Shown here piece after piece: positions 18,054-29,430 of a stretch of 64,000 bases of DNA. The notes under the pieces were generated by a model. The model did no database searches, was not told where the DNA came from, and worked only from the letters and a program-made list of their open reading frames with translations. Both the position numbers and the translations under genes were made by a program. Numbering within the stretch: the stretch's first letter is position 1; each line of letters opens with the position of its first letter. The stretch is from CAIWHR01 sp963713275 (GTDB lineage Bacteria; Pseudomonadota; Gammaproteobacteria; Burkholderiales; Casimicrobiaceae), in contig CAVQLG010000002.1 in the NCBI GenBank assembly GCA_963713275.1, positions 16,392 to 80,391 on the forward strand, written 5' to 3'.

Positions 18054-18887
18054 ATGAGCGCACAAGCTGCCGCGGCCCCTGCGACCGCGCCCTACCTGTC
18101 CGTCAACAACATCGAGGTCATCTACGACCACGTGATCCTGGTGTTGAAGGGCGTCTCGCTCGAAGTGCCGGAGGGCAGGATCGTCGCCCTGCTCGGGGGC
18201 AACGGCGCCGGCAAGAGCACGACCCTGAAGTCGATCTCGAACCTGCTCGCCGCCGAGCGCGGCGACGTGACCAAGGGGACGATCGAGTTCAAGGGCCAGC
18301 GCGTCGACAAGCTCACCACCAACGCTCTCGTGAAGATGGGCGTGTGTCAGGTCATGGAAGGCCGGCACTGCTTCGGCCACCTGACCGTCGAGGAGAATCT
18401 CCTGACCGGAGCGTTCACGCGCCGCATCTCCCGCGCCGATCTCAAGGCCGACCTCGAGCGCGTCTATCATTACTTTCCGCGCCTCAAGGCGCGGCGCACG
18501 AGCCAGGCCGGCTATACCTCCGGCGGCGAGCAGCAGATGACCGCGCTCGGCCGGGCGCTGATGGCGCGGCCGTCGATGATCCTGCTCGACGAGCCATCGA
18601 TGGGCCTCGCCCCGCAGATCGTCGAGGAGATCTTCAAGATCGTGCAGGACTTGAACGCGAAGGAGAAGGTCTCTTTCCTGCTCGCCGAGCAGAACACGAT
18701 GGTCGCGCTGCGTTACGCCGACTACGGCTACATCCTGGAAAACGGACGGGTGGTGATGGACGGCGTGGCCAAGGACCTGGCGCAGAACGAGGACGTCAAG
18801 GAGTTCTACCTCGGGCTGTCGACGACCGGGCGCAAGAGCTTCCGCGACGTCAAGCAGTATCGCCGCCGCAAGCGCTGGCTGGCCTGA
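18054..18887 (+). CDS. livF: Branched-chain-type ABC transporter ATP-binding protein LivF
   Basis: 277 residues. Walker A GGNGAGKS at about 47-54, Q-loop CQVMEGRHCF, signature SGGEQQMTALGRALM, Walker B ILLDEPSMGL, and switch region LAEQN. The Gln of LAEQNT replaces His as usual in LivF. C-terminal extension of about 30 basic residues (KQYRRRKRW) beyond the core. Separated from livK by about 200 bases. Confidence 0.94.
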   Translation: MSAQAAAAPATAPYLSVNNIEVIYDHVILVLKGVSLEVPEGRIVALLGGNGAGKSTTLKSISNLLAAERGDVTKGTIEFKGQRVDKLTTNALVKMGVCQVMEGRHCFGHLTVEENLLTGAFTRRISRADLKADLERVYHYFPRLKARRTSQAGYTSGGEQQMTALGRALMARPSMILLDEPSMGLAPQIVEEIFKIVQDLNAKEKVSFLLAEQNTMVALRYADYGYILENGRVVMDGVAKDLAQNEDVKEFYLGLSTTGRKSFRDVKQYRRRKRWLA

Positions 18888-18915
18888 GCGCCTCTACGAA
18901 CCACAAGGCGGCGAC

Positions 18916-20155
18916 ATGAACGACCACTTCGACAACCTCGAGACCCGCGACCCAGAGGCCCGCGAACGGGCGATCCTGGCGCAGTTGCCGCGGCAGCTCG
19001 CGCACGCCCAGGCCGCCGCGCCCGCGTACGCGGCGCTCTTCGCCGGTTTCGATCCGGCCGCGATCGATTCGCGCGCGGCCTGGGCGCGACTGCCGGTGAC
19101 GCGCAAGTCGGCGCTCCTGGAGCGCCAGCGTTCGGCGCGACCGTTCGGCGGCTTCGCCGCGACCGGGTGGGGCGAAGTGCGCCGCGTGTTCGCCTCGCCC
19201 GGCCCGATCTACGAGCCGGAGGGGCGGGCGAACGACTACTGGCGCCTCGCGCGCGCGTTGTTCGCTGCGGGTTTTCGCGCCGGCGACCTCGTCCACAACT
19301 GCTTCTCCTACCACTTCACGCCCGCGGGATCGATGCTGGAGACCGGCGCACACGCGCTGGGCTGCACGGTGTTTCCCGGCGGCACCGGCCAGACCGAGCA
19401 GCAGGTGCAGGCGATCGCCGACCTGCGGCCGAGCGGCTACATCGGGACGCCGTCGTTCCTGAAGATCATCGTCGAAAAGGCCGACGAGATGGGCGTCGCG
19501 CTGCCGAGCCTCAAGCGGGCGCTGGTGTCGGGCGAAGCGTTTGCTGCGAGCCTGCGCGACGCGCTGGCCGAGCGCGGCATCGCGGGGTACCAGGCCTACG
19601 CCACGGCGGACCTCGGCCTGATCGCGTACGAAACGCCGGCGCGCGAGGGGCTGGTGGCGGACGAGGGCGTGCTGCTCGAGATCGTGCGTCCCGGCACCGG
19701 CGACCCGGTACCGGCCGGGGAGGTGGGCGAGGTCGTCGTCACGCCGCTGTCGACGGTCGACTATCCGTTGATCCGGTTCGGCACGGGCGACCTCTCCGCC
19801 GTGCTGCCCGGGACGAGTCCCTGCGGACGTACCAACCTGCGGATCAAGGGCTGGCTTGGCCGCGCCGACCAGACGACCAAGGTCAAGGGGATGTTCGTGC
19901 ATCCCTCGCAGGTTGCCGCGATCGTGCAGCGGCACCCGGGCATCGGCAAGGCGAGGCTCGTCGTCGACAACCCCGGTGGCGCCGACCGGATGACGCTGCA
20001 CGTCGAAGTGGAGCGCAGATGCCGCGCTCGATGCCGCCGCGGTCGTGGCGACCATCCGCGACATCACCAAGCTGCGCGGGGAGGTCGAGCGGCGCGCGCC
20101 GGGCGAGCTGCCCAACGACGGCAAGGTCATCGACGACCAGCGCAAGTACGATTGA
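18916..20155 (+). CDS. Phenylacetate-CoA ligase family protein, PaaK-like (one frameshift)
   Basis: AMP-forming ligase of the PaaK family, about 413 residues when joined. ARLPVTRKSALLERQ, YHFTPAGSMLETGAHALGC and FPGGTGQTEQQ (adenylate-binding) are recognisable; TTKVKGMFVHPSQV is the family C-terminal motif. Near 20015 the frame moves by one: LHVEVER continues as ADAALDAAAVVATIRDITKL and ends DGKVIDDQRKYD at TGA 20153-20155. It is the second CoA ligase of the operon, so transport may be coupled to activation of two different acids, or one enzyme may have drifted. Substrate not necessarily phenylacetate. Confidence 0.85.
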
Positions 20156-20232
20156 GCCGGCTTCGCGCCGGCGCGCCACCGCCGCCTGCGGCGCGCCGTG
20201 CCGCGCGCCGCGCGCCCAAGCCCCCGCCCCCC

Positions 20233-20883
20233 GTGACCCCGACACCGCCCGCTCCCGACCCGTTGGCGCCGTTGACCGAAGCCACGCTGCGGTCGATCGC
20301 CGCGAGCGGCGTGGTGCGCAGCTATCCGCGCAACGTCGTGCTGATCAACGAGGGCGACCAGGGCGATTCGCTGTTCATCGTCGTCTCCGGCAAGGTCAAG
20401 GTGTACGCGAGCAACGCCGCCGGCAAGGAGGTCGTGATCGATTTCCACGGCCCCGGGGAGTACGTGGGCGAGATGTCGCTCGACGGCGCGCCGCGATCCG
20501 CCTCGGTTATCACCGTCGAGCCGACGACCTGCGCGGTCGTGAGCCGCGCCCAGTTCCGCGAGTTCATCCTCGCGCACCCCGATTTCGCGCTGCACCTGAT
20601 CGAGAAGCTGATCCACCGCGCCCGGCTTGCCACCGACAACGTGAAGAGCCTGGCGCTGTCCGACGTCTACGGTCGGCTCGTGCGCCTGCTCAACGCGCTC
20701 GTGGTCGACCAGGACGGCCGCCAGGTCGTCCCGGAGAAGCTCACGCAGCAGGACATTGCCGAGCGCGTCGGCTCGTCGCGCGACATGATCAGCCGTCTGA
20801 TGAAGGACCTCGTCGCCGGCGGTTACGTCGCGGTGGAGGACCGCACCATCACTCTGCTGCGCAAGCTGCCGCCGGCCTGGTGA
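20233..20883 (+). CDS. Crp/Fnr-family transcriptional regulator (second copy)
   Basis: About 216 residues from GTG 20233; a TTG at 20152 overlapping the ligase stop would add a Pro/Ala/Arg-rich leader. cNMP-binding barrel: NVVLINEGDQGDSLFIVVSG, PGEYVGEMSLDGAPRSASV (close to the Crp phosphate-binding cassette). Winged helix with LTQQDIAERVGSSRDMISRL. This copy is nearer to true Crp than the one at 10.5 kb and ends the ligase/Liv operon, so the operon is bracketed by two regulators of the same family. Confidence 0.87.
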   Translation: MTPTPPAPDPLAPLTEATLRSIAASGVVRSYPRNVVLINEGDQGDSLFIVVSGKVKVYASNAAGKEVVIDFHGPGEYVGEMSLDGAPRSASVITVEPTTCAVVSRAQFREFILAHPDFALHLIEKLIHRARLATDNVKSLALSDVYGRLVRLLNALVVDQDGRQVVPEKLTQQDIAERVGSSRDMISRLMKDLVAGGYVAVEDRTITLLRKLPPAW

Positions 20884-20937
20884 CGAGCGGCCACCGAGCG
20901 CACGCCGCGCCCGCCCTTCCGGGGAGCCGTTCGGCGC

Positions 20938-22419
20938 CTAGACGCCGCCCATGCAGACGTACTTGATCTCGACGTACTCGTCGATGCCGTGGTGCGAGCC
21001 CTCGCGGCCGAGACCGGACTGCTTGACGCCGCCAAAGGGCGCGACTTCGGTCGTGATGAACCCCGTGTTGACGCCGACCATCCCGTATTCCAGCGCTTCC
21101 GCGACGCGCCAGATGCGCCCGATGTCCCGCGAATAGAAGTACGACGCGAGACCGTACTCGGTGCGATTGGCGAGCTCGACCACCTCGGCGTCGGTCGAGA
21201 AGCGGATCAGCGGCGCAACCGGGCCGAAAGTCTCCTCGCGGAAGATCTTCATGTCGGCGGTCACGCCGGTCAGCACGGTCGGCTCGTAGAAGGTCCCGCC
21301 GAGCGCGTGGCGCTTGCCGCCGACGGTGACCTTGGCCCCGCGCTGCGTGGCATCGAGGACGTGCTCCTCGACCTTGGCGACCGCCGACGGGTCGATGAGC
21401 GGCCCCTGGTTGACGCCCGGCTCGGTGCCGGGTCCGACCTTGAGCGCGCGGACCCGGGCCGCGAGCTTCTCGGCGAACGCATCGTAGACGGAATCCTGCA
21501 CGAAGAAGCGGTTGGTGCACACGCACGTCTGCCCGGAATTGCGGTACTTCGAGACCATCGCGCCCTCGGCGGCGGCGTCCAAGTCCGCGTCGTCGAAGAC
21601 GATGAACGGCGCGTTGCCGCCCAGTTCCAGCGACAGCCGCTTGATCGTCGGGGAAACCTGTTGCATCAGCAGGCGCCCGATCTCGGTCGAGCCGGTGAAC
21701 GAGATCTTGCGCACGGTCGGGTTCGCGGTCATCTCGCCACCGATCGCCCGCGCGCTGCCGGTGAGCACGTTGAGCACGCCAGGGGGGAACCCGGCACGCT
21801 GCGCGAGCTCGGCCAGCGCCAGCGCCGAGAGCGGCGTGGCCTCGGCGGGTTTGATCAGCACGCAACAGCCGGCCGCGAGTCCCGGCGCGACCTTGCGCGT
21901 GATCATCGACGACGGGAAGTTCCACGGCGTGATCGCCGCGCAGACGCCCACCGGCTCGCGGACGACCAGCAGCCGCCGATCGTTGCCGATGGTCGGAATC
22001 ACCTCGCCGTAGATCCGCTTGGCCTCCTCGGCGAACCACTCGACGTAAGCGGCGGCGATGCCGACTTCGCCGCGGGACTCGGCCAGCGGCTTGCCCTGCT
22101 CGCTGGTGAGGATCAGCGCGAGGTCGTCAATGTTCGCCTGGATGAGGTCGAACCACCTGCGCAGGATTGCGGCGCGCTCCTTCGCCGTCTTCGCCCGCCA
22201 CGCGGGGAAGGCCGCGTCGGCTGCTGCGATCGCGGCGCGCGTCTCGTCGGCGCCCACCCGCGGCGTCGTCGCGATCTGGCGCCCGCTGGCCGGGTTGACC
22301 ACCTCGTGCCGCGCGCCGTCGCTTGCGTCGATCCACCTGCCGTCGACGTAGCACTGTTCGCGCAACAGGGCCGGATCCCTGAGGTTCACGGTCTCGCGTT
22401 CTGTCTTCTCTGGCGCCAT
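20938..22419 (-). CDS. gabD: NAD(P)-dependent succinate-semialdehyde dehydrogenase
   Basis: Oxidises succinate semialdehyde to succinate (4-aminobutyrate and related pathways). 493 residues. TPWNFPSSMITRKVAPGLAAG, KPAEATPLSA, FTGSTEIGRLLM, the catalytic Glu in LELGGNAPFIVFDDAD and catalytic Cys in RNSGQTCVCTNRF are intact. The C-terminal motif GREGSHHGIDEYVEIKYV is typical of GabD. ATG 22419 is preferred to the upstream TTG 22440 because GAGGAAG stands at the right distance. Stop is convergent with the crp-like gene. Confidence 0.92.
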   Translation of the reverse strand: MAPEKTERETVNLRDPALLREQCYVDGRWIDASDGARHEVVNPASGRQIATTPRVGADETRAAIAAADAAFPAWRAKTAKERAAILRRWFDLIQANIDDLALILTSEQGKPLAESRGEVGIAAAYVEWFAEEAKRIYGEVIPTIGNDRRLLVVREPVGVCAAITPWNFPSSMITRKVAPGLAAGCCVLIKPAEATPLSALALAELAQRAGFPPGVLNVLTGSARAIGGEMTANPTVRKISFTGSTEIGRLLMQQVSPTIKRLSLELGGNAPFIVFDDADLDAAAEGAMVSKYRNSGQTCVCTNRFFVQDSVYDAFAEKLAARVRALKVGPGTEPGVNQGPLIDPSAVAKVEEHVLDATQRGAKVTVGGKRHALGGTFYEPTVLTGVTADMKIFREETFGPVAPLIRFSTDAEVVELANRTEYGLASYFYSRDIGRIWRVAEALEYGMVGVNTGFITTEVAPFGGVKQSGLGREGSHHGIDEYVEIKYVCMGGV

Positions 22420-22498
22420 GACGGTCTTCCTCGGCAACAAAACGGCATTCTAGCGCGGCCCGCCGCGCGGCTCGCGCCTCGCGCCCGCCGTCCGCTCG

Positions 22499-23494
22499 TC
22501 AGCCCTCCGGCGCTGCGGCACGGCGCGCGGCCCGGGTGTCCGTCACCCGCATCACGCCGAAGAGCACCAGCGCGGCGCCGGCAAGCTGGATCGCGTGCAC
22601 CGGCTCGTTCAGGATCACGGCGCCCAGGCCGATGGTGAACACCGGGCCCAGCGAGCCGACCAGCGACGTCGCGTTGGCGCCGATGCGACGGATGGCCTCG
22701 GCGACGAGCAGGGTCGGCAGCACCGTGGAGAAGACAGCCATCGCGAGCGCCAGCGCGTGGATCGAAGCCGGCACCGCGAGTTGCGCGACGCTGCGGGTCA
22801 GCAGGAACTGGGCGATGACGAACCCGGTCGAGGCGAGCATCGCGCCGGAAACGAAGCGCAAGGCACCCAGGCGCGAGATGACCGCACCTGCCTGTACGAG
22901 GTACAGCGCGTAGAAGAATGCGCTGCCGAAGACCAGCGCGCCGCCGGTCCAGATCGCCCGAGGGTCTCCCGAAGCGCGCAGGTCGTGGCTGAAGACGAGC
23001 AGGATGCCGGTGTACGACAGCAGCAGCGCGAGCAGGGCGCGGCGGGTCACCGGCTTGCCGAGCAACAGCGCCGACAGCAGCACCACCATGGTGGGATACA
23101 GAAACAGCACCAGGCGCTCCAGCGCCGCGCTGATGTAGGCGAGGCCGAGGAAGTCGAGCAGGCTTGCGAGGTAGTAGCCGATGAATCCCAGCCAGAGCAG
23201 GCTCCGCCAGTCCCGGGCCGCAAGCGGTGCCGCGGCGCTGCCCCGGCTCGCCCACCACGCGAGCACGGCGAAGAACGGCGCGGCGTAGAGCATCCGCAGG
23301 GTGAGCAGCGTCACCGCGTCGACCGGGTGCCATGCGTAGGCGAGCTTGATCAGGATCGCCTTGACCGAGAAGCCCAGCACGCCGAGGACTGCGTACAGCG
23401 GCCCGATCCAGCGGCGCGGCGCCGTGGCGGGCGACGTGGCTACCGGCAGCGGAACGGCGTCGTGGCCGCCCTCGGGGCGGCCCGCGGGGCTCAA
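22499..23494 (-). CDS. EamA/DMT-superfamily transporter
   Basis: About 331 residues with ten predicted helices in two EamA repeats (about 25-160 and 175-310); the second repeat has GSLGPVFTIGLGAVILNEP, the family hallmark. No ATG is near the start of similarity; TTG 23494 overlaps the TGA of the upstream uppP gene, which suggests translational coupling. DMT transporters export metabolites or amino acids; the substrate is unknown. Confidence 0.8.
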   Translation of the reverse strand: MSPAGRPEGGHDAVPLPVATSPATAPRRWIGPLYAVLGVLGFSVKAILIKLAYAWHPVDAVTLLTLRMLYAAPFFAVLAWWASRGSAAAPLAARDWRSLLWLGFIGYYLASLLDFLGLAYISAALERLVLFLYPTMVVLLSALLLGKPVTRRALLALLLSYTGILLVFSHDLRASGDPRAIWTGGALVFGSAFFYALYLVQAGAVISRLGALRFVSGAMLASTGFVIAQFLLTRSVAQLAVPASIHALALAMAVFSTVLPTLLVAEAIRRIGANATSLVGSLGPVFTIGLGAVILNEPVHAIQLAGAALVLFGVMRVTDTRAARRAAAPEG

Positions 23495-24321
23495 GCCCAC
23501 GTCACGATGCCGGAGTAGGCGGTGACGAGGACGACACCGCCGAACGCGAGCCGGTACCAGGCAAAGGGCACGAAATCGTGGTGGCTCACGTAACGGATCA
23601 GCCAGCGCACGCAGGCGAACGCCGAGAAGAACGCGGCGACGAAACCGAGCCCGAGCAGCGGCAGATCGCCTCGCTGCAGCAGGTGGCCGTCCTTGAGCAG
23701 CGAATAACCGGTCGCCGCGAACAGCGTGGGCACCGCCAGGAAGAACGAGAACTCGGTCGCGGCGGTGCGCGACAGGCCGAAAAGCATGCCCCCGATGATC
23801 GTCGCGCCCGAGCGCGACGTTCCCGGGATCAGCGCGAAGCACTGCGCGCAGCCGACCTTGAGCGCGTCGAGCGCGGTCATGTCGTCGACGTCCGCCACGC
23901 GGATCGCGCCGGGCTGCGTCTTCTGGCGGCGCTCAGCCCACAGGATCACGAGCGCCCCGACGACGAAAGCACAGGCGACGGGCACCGGCGCGAACAGGTA
24001 GGCCTTGATCGCCTTGCCGAATGCGAAACCCAGCAGCGCCGCGGGCACGAACGCGATCGCGAGATTCGCAAGGAAGCGTCGCGCCCGAGGGTCCGACCGC
24101 AGCCCCAGGACGACGCGGCCGAACCGCGCGCGGTACTCCCAGAGCACCGCAAGGATGGCGCCGGCCTGAATCACGATCTCGAACAATTTCGCCTGTTCGC
24201 CGGTGTAGCCCAGCAGCGAACCGGCGACGATCAGGTGACCGGTGCTCGACACCGGCAGGAACTCGGTCAGGCCTTCGACGACGCCGAGGGTGATTGCCGA
24301 GAATACGGTGAGCTCGTCCAC
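23491..24321 (-). CDS. uppP: Undecaprenyl-diphosphatase
   Basis: Removes a phosphate from undecaprenyl diphosphate to recycle the lipid carrier for cell-wall synthesis; also confers bacitracin tolerance. 276 residues from GTG 24321. Catalytic regions are intact: GVVEGLTEFLPVSSTGHL (about 13-30, acidic motif and SSTGH) and ALIPGTSRSGATI (PGxSRSGxT, about 161-175). Eight-helix membrane protein. Followed by an overlapping transporter gene. Confidence 0.93.
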   Translation of the reverse strand: MDELTVFSAITLGVVEGLTEFLPVSSTGHLIVAGSLLGYTGEQAKLFEIVIQAGAILAVLWEYRARFGRVVLGLRSDPRARRFLANLAIAFVPAALLGFAFGKAIKAYLFAPVPVACAFVVGALVILWAERRQKTQPGAIRVADVDDMTALDALKVGCAQCFALIPGTSRSGATIIGGMLFGLSRTAATEFSFFLAVPTLFAATGYSLLKDGHLLQRGDLPLLGLGFVAAFFSAFACVRWLIRYVSHHDFVPFAWYRLAFGGVVLVTAYSGIVTWA

Positions 24322-24896
24322 CGGGAGTCCTGCGGGTTGCGATGGGGGGCGGAGGCGAACCGGTCGCAGCGGTTCAGGGGAATGGATTCTAACCTGCCCG
24401 CGTCGTCGGGCGATCGTCGGGTGCGGGCGGCTTCCCGGGCCGGGGCGGTGCGTTGCGCGCGCCGGGAGGTTGACCCCGATACCCGAACGCCGCGATACTT
24501 GCGCTTTCGGCGAGCAAGAGAAGCCAGCACCGTCTCGGTCGTTCCGGGCCAACGGGGTGCGCCGCAGGGGCGCGCGCCAGACACCCGGGGGCCGGCGACG
24601 CAAGCGATGGACGGCGCTCGCCAAAGGTGTCAGGCATCGGCCGGCGGGCGGGTGTCCTGGATGCGTGGGGGCCTCCTCCTGTGGCGGACCGCGCGCCTGC
24701 GCCGGGGACGAACGCGAACGATCACCACACGGCGCATGGCCGTGTCGCTCGCGATCTCTGCCGGGTGCGAGCGCGGGGATTCCGCGGCCGGAAGCGGCAG
24801 TTCCAAAGCAACGAATCCTCGGGGCGGGGTATGTCGCGCCGCTCCGGGCCGTTCTTACATTCTCAGTTCTCATTGTTCTTTCTGCGAGGTGTGGCC
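24322..24896. other. Divergent intergenic region uppP / ppdK
   Basis: 575 bases. Open frames cross it but show no family features and are explained by high GC. GAGGT at 24885-24889 serves as ribosome-binding site for ppdK. No clear promoter, RNA or repeat was found. Confidence 0.4.
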
Positions 24897-27628
<2,732 letters not shown>

Positions 27629-27630
<2 letters not shown>

Positions 27631-27730
27631 GCGCCTGTGGAGGAACCGTCGCGAGCGGGATGGAATGAAAGAGGCGAGTGAGCAACGACGCTGACCGCCC
27701 GCGCCGCGGATTCATTCACATGCCCTGAGG
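27629..27730 (+). repeat. Dispersed repeat copy A, abutting the ppdK stop codon
   Basis: Directly after the ppdK TGA: GCGCCTGTGGAGGAACCGTC, then GCGAGCGGGATGG, and at the other end GAGTGAGCAACGACGC, GACCGCCCGCGC and ATTCATTCACATGCCCTGAG. Both ends match the longer copy at 36345-36489 (read on its minus strand); the middle is shorter here (about 100 against 145 bases). Confidence 0.7.
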
Positions 27731-27756
27731 GAGCGCGGCGTCCAGCGCGTCACCCG

Positions 27757-27809
27757 GGTGCCCGCGCGAGGCGCGGGCACCGTTGCGGCGCTGCCGCTTG
27801 CGCCGCAAC
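27757..27809. terminator. Two adjoining GC-rich hairpins between convergent genes
   Basis: GGTGCCCGCGC / GCGCGGGCACC (11-bp perfect stem, loop GAG, 27757-27781) is followed at once by GTTGCGGCGC / GCGCCGCAAC (10-bp perfect stem, 8-base loop, 27782-27809). They lie between ppdK (+) and the yidB-like gene (-). No T-tract on either side, so intrinsic termination is uncertain; a bidirectional Rho-assisted or RNA-stabilising role is possible. Confidence 0.5.
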
Positions 27810-27908
27810 GGCGGGCGGGCGGCAGGCCGTCGTGCGCAGCGACTGGCCGGGCCCTTGCAACCCGCCGCGGCCAGGGCCCGCGGCCGGGCTCGGCGCGGGG
27901 AGCGCAGG

Positions 27909-28331
27909 TCAGCCCATCTTCGTCTGATTGAGGATCGCGAGCGCCTGCGACACGAGATCGTCGCCGCCTTGCGGCAGCTGACCTTGCGGCGTCATCTGGT
28001 CGATGATCTGGGGCAGCACCGATGCGAGGCCGCCGGCGGCTTCGCGCTGGCCGACGCCGAGCTGTTGCGCAATCTGCCCGAGCTGACCCTGCCCCAGGAT
28101 CTGCTCCAGCACCTCGCCGGAGATCGGGCGGTTCTGCCCCGTCGACACCCACGACTGCGCCTCATCCGCGTAGCCCGCCTGCTGGAACTTGCCGAGAATG
28201 CCTTCGAGCCCGCCGTTCTGCTGCAGGATCTGCAGCGCGATCTGCAGCAGCGGATTCTGCGCCTGCGCGCCGCTCCCGCCGCCCAGCATGCCCCCGAGGA
28301 CGTTGCCCAGCATTCCGTCCAGCAATCCCAT
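27909..28331 (-). CDS. YidB-family (DUF937) protein
   Basis: 140 residues. Opens MGLLDGMLGNVLGGMLGGG, then LLQIALQILQQNGGLEGIL, GYADEAQSWVSTGQNRPIS and LGQIAQQLGVGQREAAGGLA, all standard YidB/DUF937 blocks. The VSTGQNxPIS segment is the best-conserved part. Function of the family is not established. Gly/Gln-rich N-terminus suggests low complexity. Convergent with ppdK. Confidence 0.88.
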   Translation of the reverse strand: MGLLDGMLGNVLGGMLGGGSGAQAQNPLLQIALQILQQNGGLEGILGKFQQAGYADEAQSWVSTGQNRPISGEVLEQILGQGQLGQIAQQLGVGQREAAGGLASVLPQIIDQMTPQGQLPQGGDDLVSQALAILNQTKMG

Positions 28332-28483
28332 GGTCGACTCCTCTGTGGTTGAAGCGAGCGCACGGTCTCGCCAATGCGGTCCAAGCCTTCCGGCGGCCGG
28401 CCCCGCTCTCGCCGGCGCCCGCGCATTGTCCGGCGATCGGGCACGTGTCGCAACTCGTGCTTCGCCCTGCGCGGTCGTCCAAC

Positions 28484-28519
28484 GTCCCGTCCCGCTCGCG
28501 ACGGTTCCTCCGCAGGCGC
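28484..28519 (-). repeat. Dispersed repeat copy B (left end only), abutting the yceH stop codon
   Basis: On the minus strand the yceH TGA is followed directly by GCGCCTGCGGAGGAACCGTC and GCGAGCGGGACGG, 31 of 33 positions identical to copy A after the ppdK stop. Only the first third of the element is clear; the rest has diverged. Confidence 0.65.
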
Positions 28520-29194
28520 TCAGAGCTCTCCCTCGCTCCGGATGCCGAGCTCGGACATCAGGCGGGCAACTTTGGCTTCCAGCGTGGCGACCTGCTGTTG
28601 GAGCACGGCCAGGTTCGCCTTGAGCGCGGCGATCTCCGCGACGGCGACCTGTGCAGCCGGCTCGGCGTCGCTTCGCCCGGCACTGCTCGCTGCGGCGGGT
28701 GCGCCGGAGAGAAGGTGCGCCCAGCGCGATTCCCGCGCTCCGGGGTGACGCGGGAGCTCGACGACCAAGCCGCCCGTGGGCCGCGCCGCAAGCTCCTCGA
28801 GGAAACCCTCGACGGCCGAGGCATCGGCGAAGCGGTGCAGGCGCTCGCTGTTCTGGCGCAACTCGGCGGCGGTCTGCGGTCCGCGCAGCATCAGCGTGGC
28901 GAGCAGCGCCACGGCCTGCGAAGGGATGCCGAGCACCCGCTCGATGTTGTGCGCGTAGTGCATCACGCGCCCGCCGCTGGTCTCGACGATGAGCGACAGC
29001 GCCTTCAGGTGGTCGATGCAGGCCTGCACTTCCGCGTCCGTGGCGGTCAGGATCGGATCGCGGCTGGTCTTCTGGTTGCAGCCGCCTGTCAGCGCGTTGA
29101 GCGTCAGAGGGTAGGTGTCGGGAACCGTGTGCCGCTTTTCGGCGAGCACGCCCAGCACTCGGGTTTCGAGCAAGGAGAGCACAGGCAAGGTCAT
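28520..29194 (-). CDS. yceH: YceH family protein (DUF480)
   Basis: 224 residues. ETRVLGVLAEKRHTVPDTYP, LNALTGGCNQKTSRDPIL and LMLRGPQTAAELRQNSERLH are the defining YceH blocks and form two winged-helix domains. The C-terminal 45 residues (IAALKANLAVLQQQVATLEA and on) form a coiled coil, as usual in this family. Function unknown; in enterobacteria it neighbours mviM/murJ, which is not the case here. Confidence 0.92.
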   Translation of the reverse strand: MTLPVLSLLETRVLGVLAEKRHTVPDTYPLTLNALTGGCNQKTSRDPILTATDAEVQACIDHLKALSLIVETSGGRVMHYAHNIERVLGIPSQAVALLATLMLRGPQTAAELRQNSERLHRFADASAVEGFLEELAARPTGGLVVELPRHPGARESRWAHLLSGAPAAASSAGRSDAEPAAQVAVAEIAALKANLAVLQQQVATLEAKVARLMSELGIRSEGEL

Positions 29195-29430
29195 GGTGGC
29201 GGTGTACGCGAGCCCCGAGCCGGGGTGTCAGGCGCCAGGCAGGCGGCCGGCTTGCGGGTGGGGGCGAGGCGCCGACGATGCGAGTGTACCCGGCGGCGGC
29301 GCATTCTGCGCGGGCGAGCGTGGAGTGGTGGCTCGCGGACCGAGGCACTGCTATCGTAGAGGGCGAGACGGGGGTGTCGGGCGGTCGCCGCGGGCCGCGG
29401 GGGCGCACGCCGTTGGAGCGAGGACGATCG

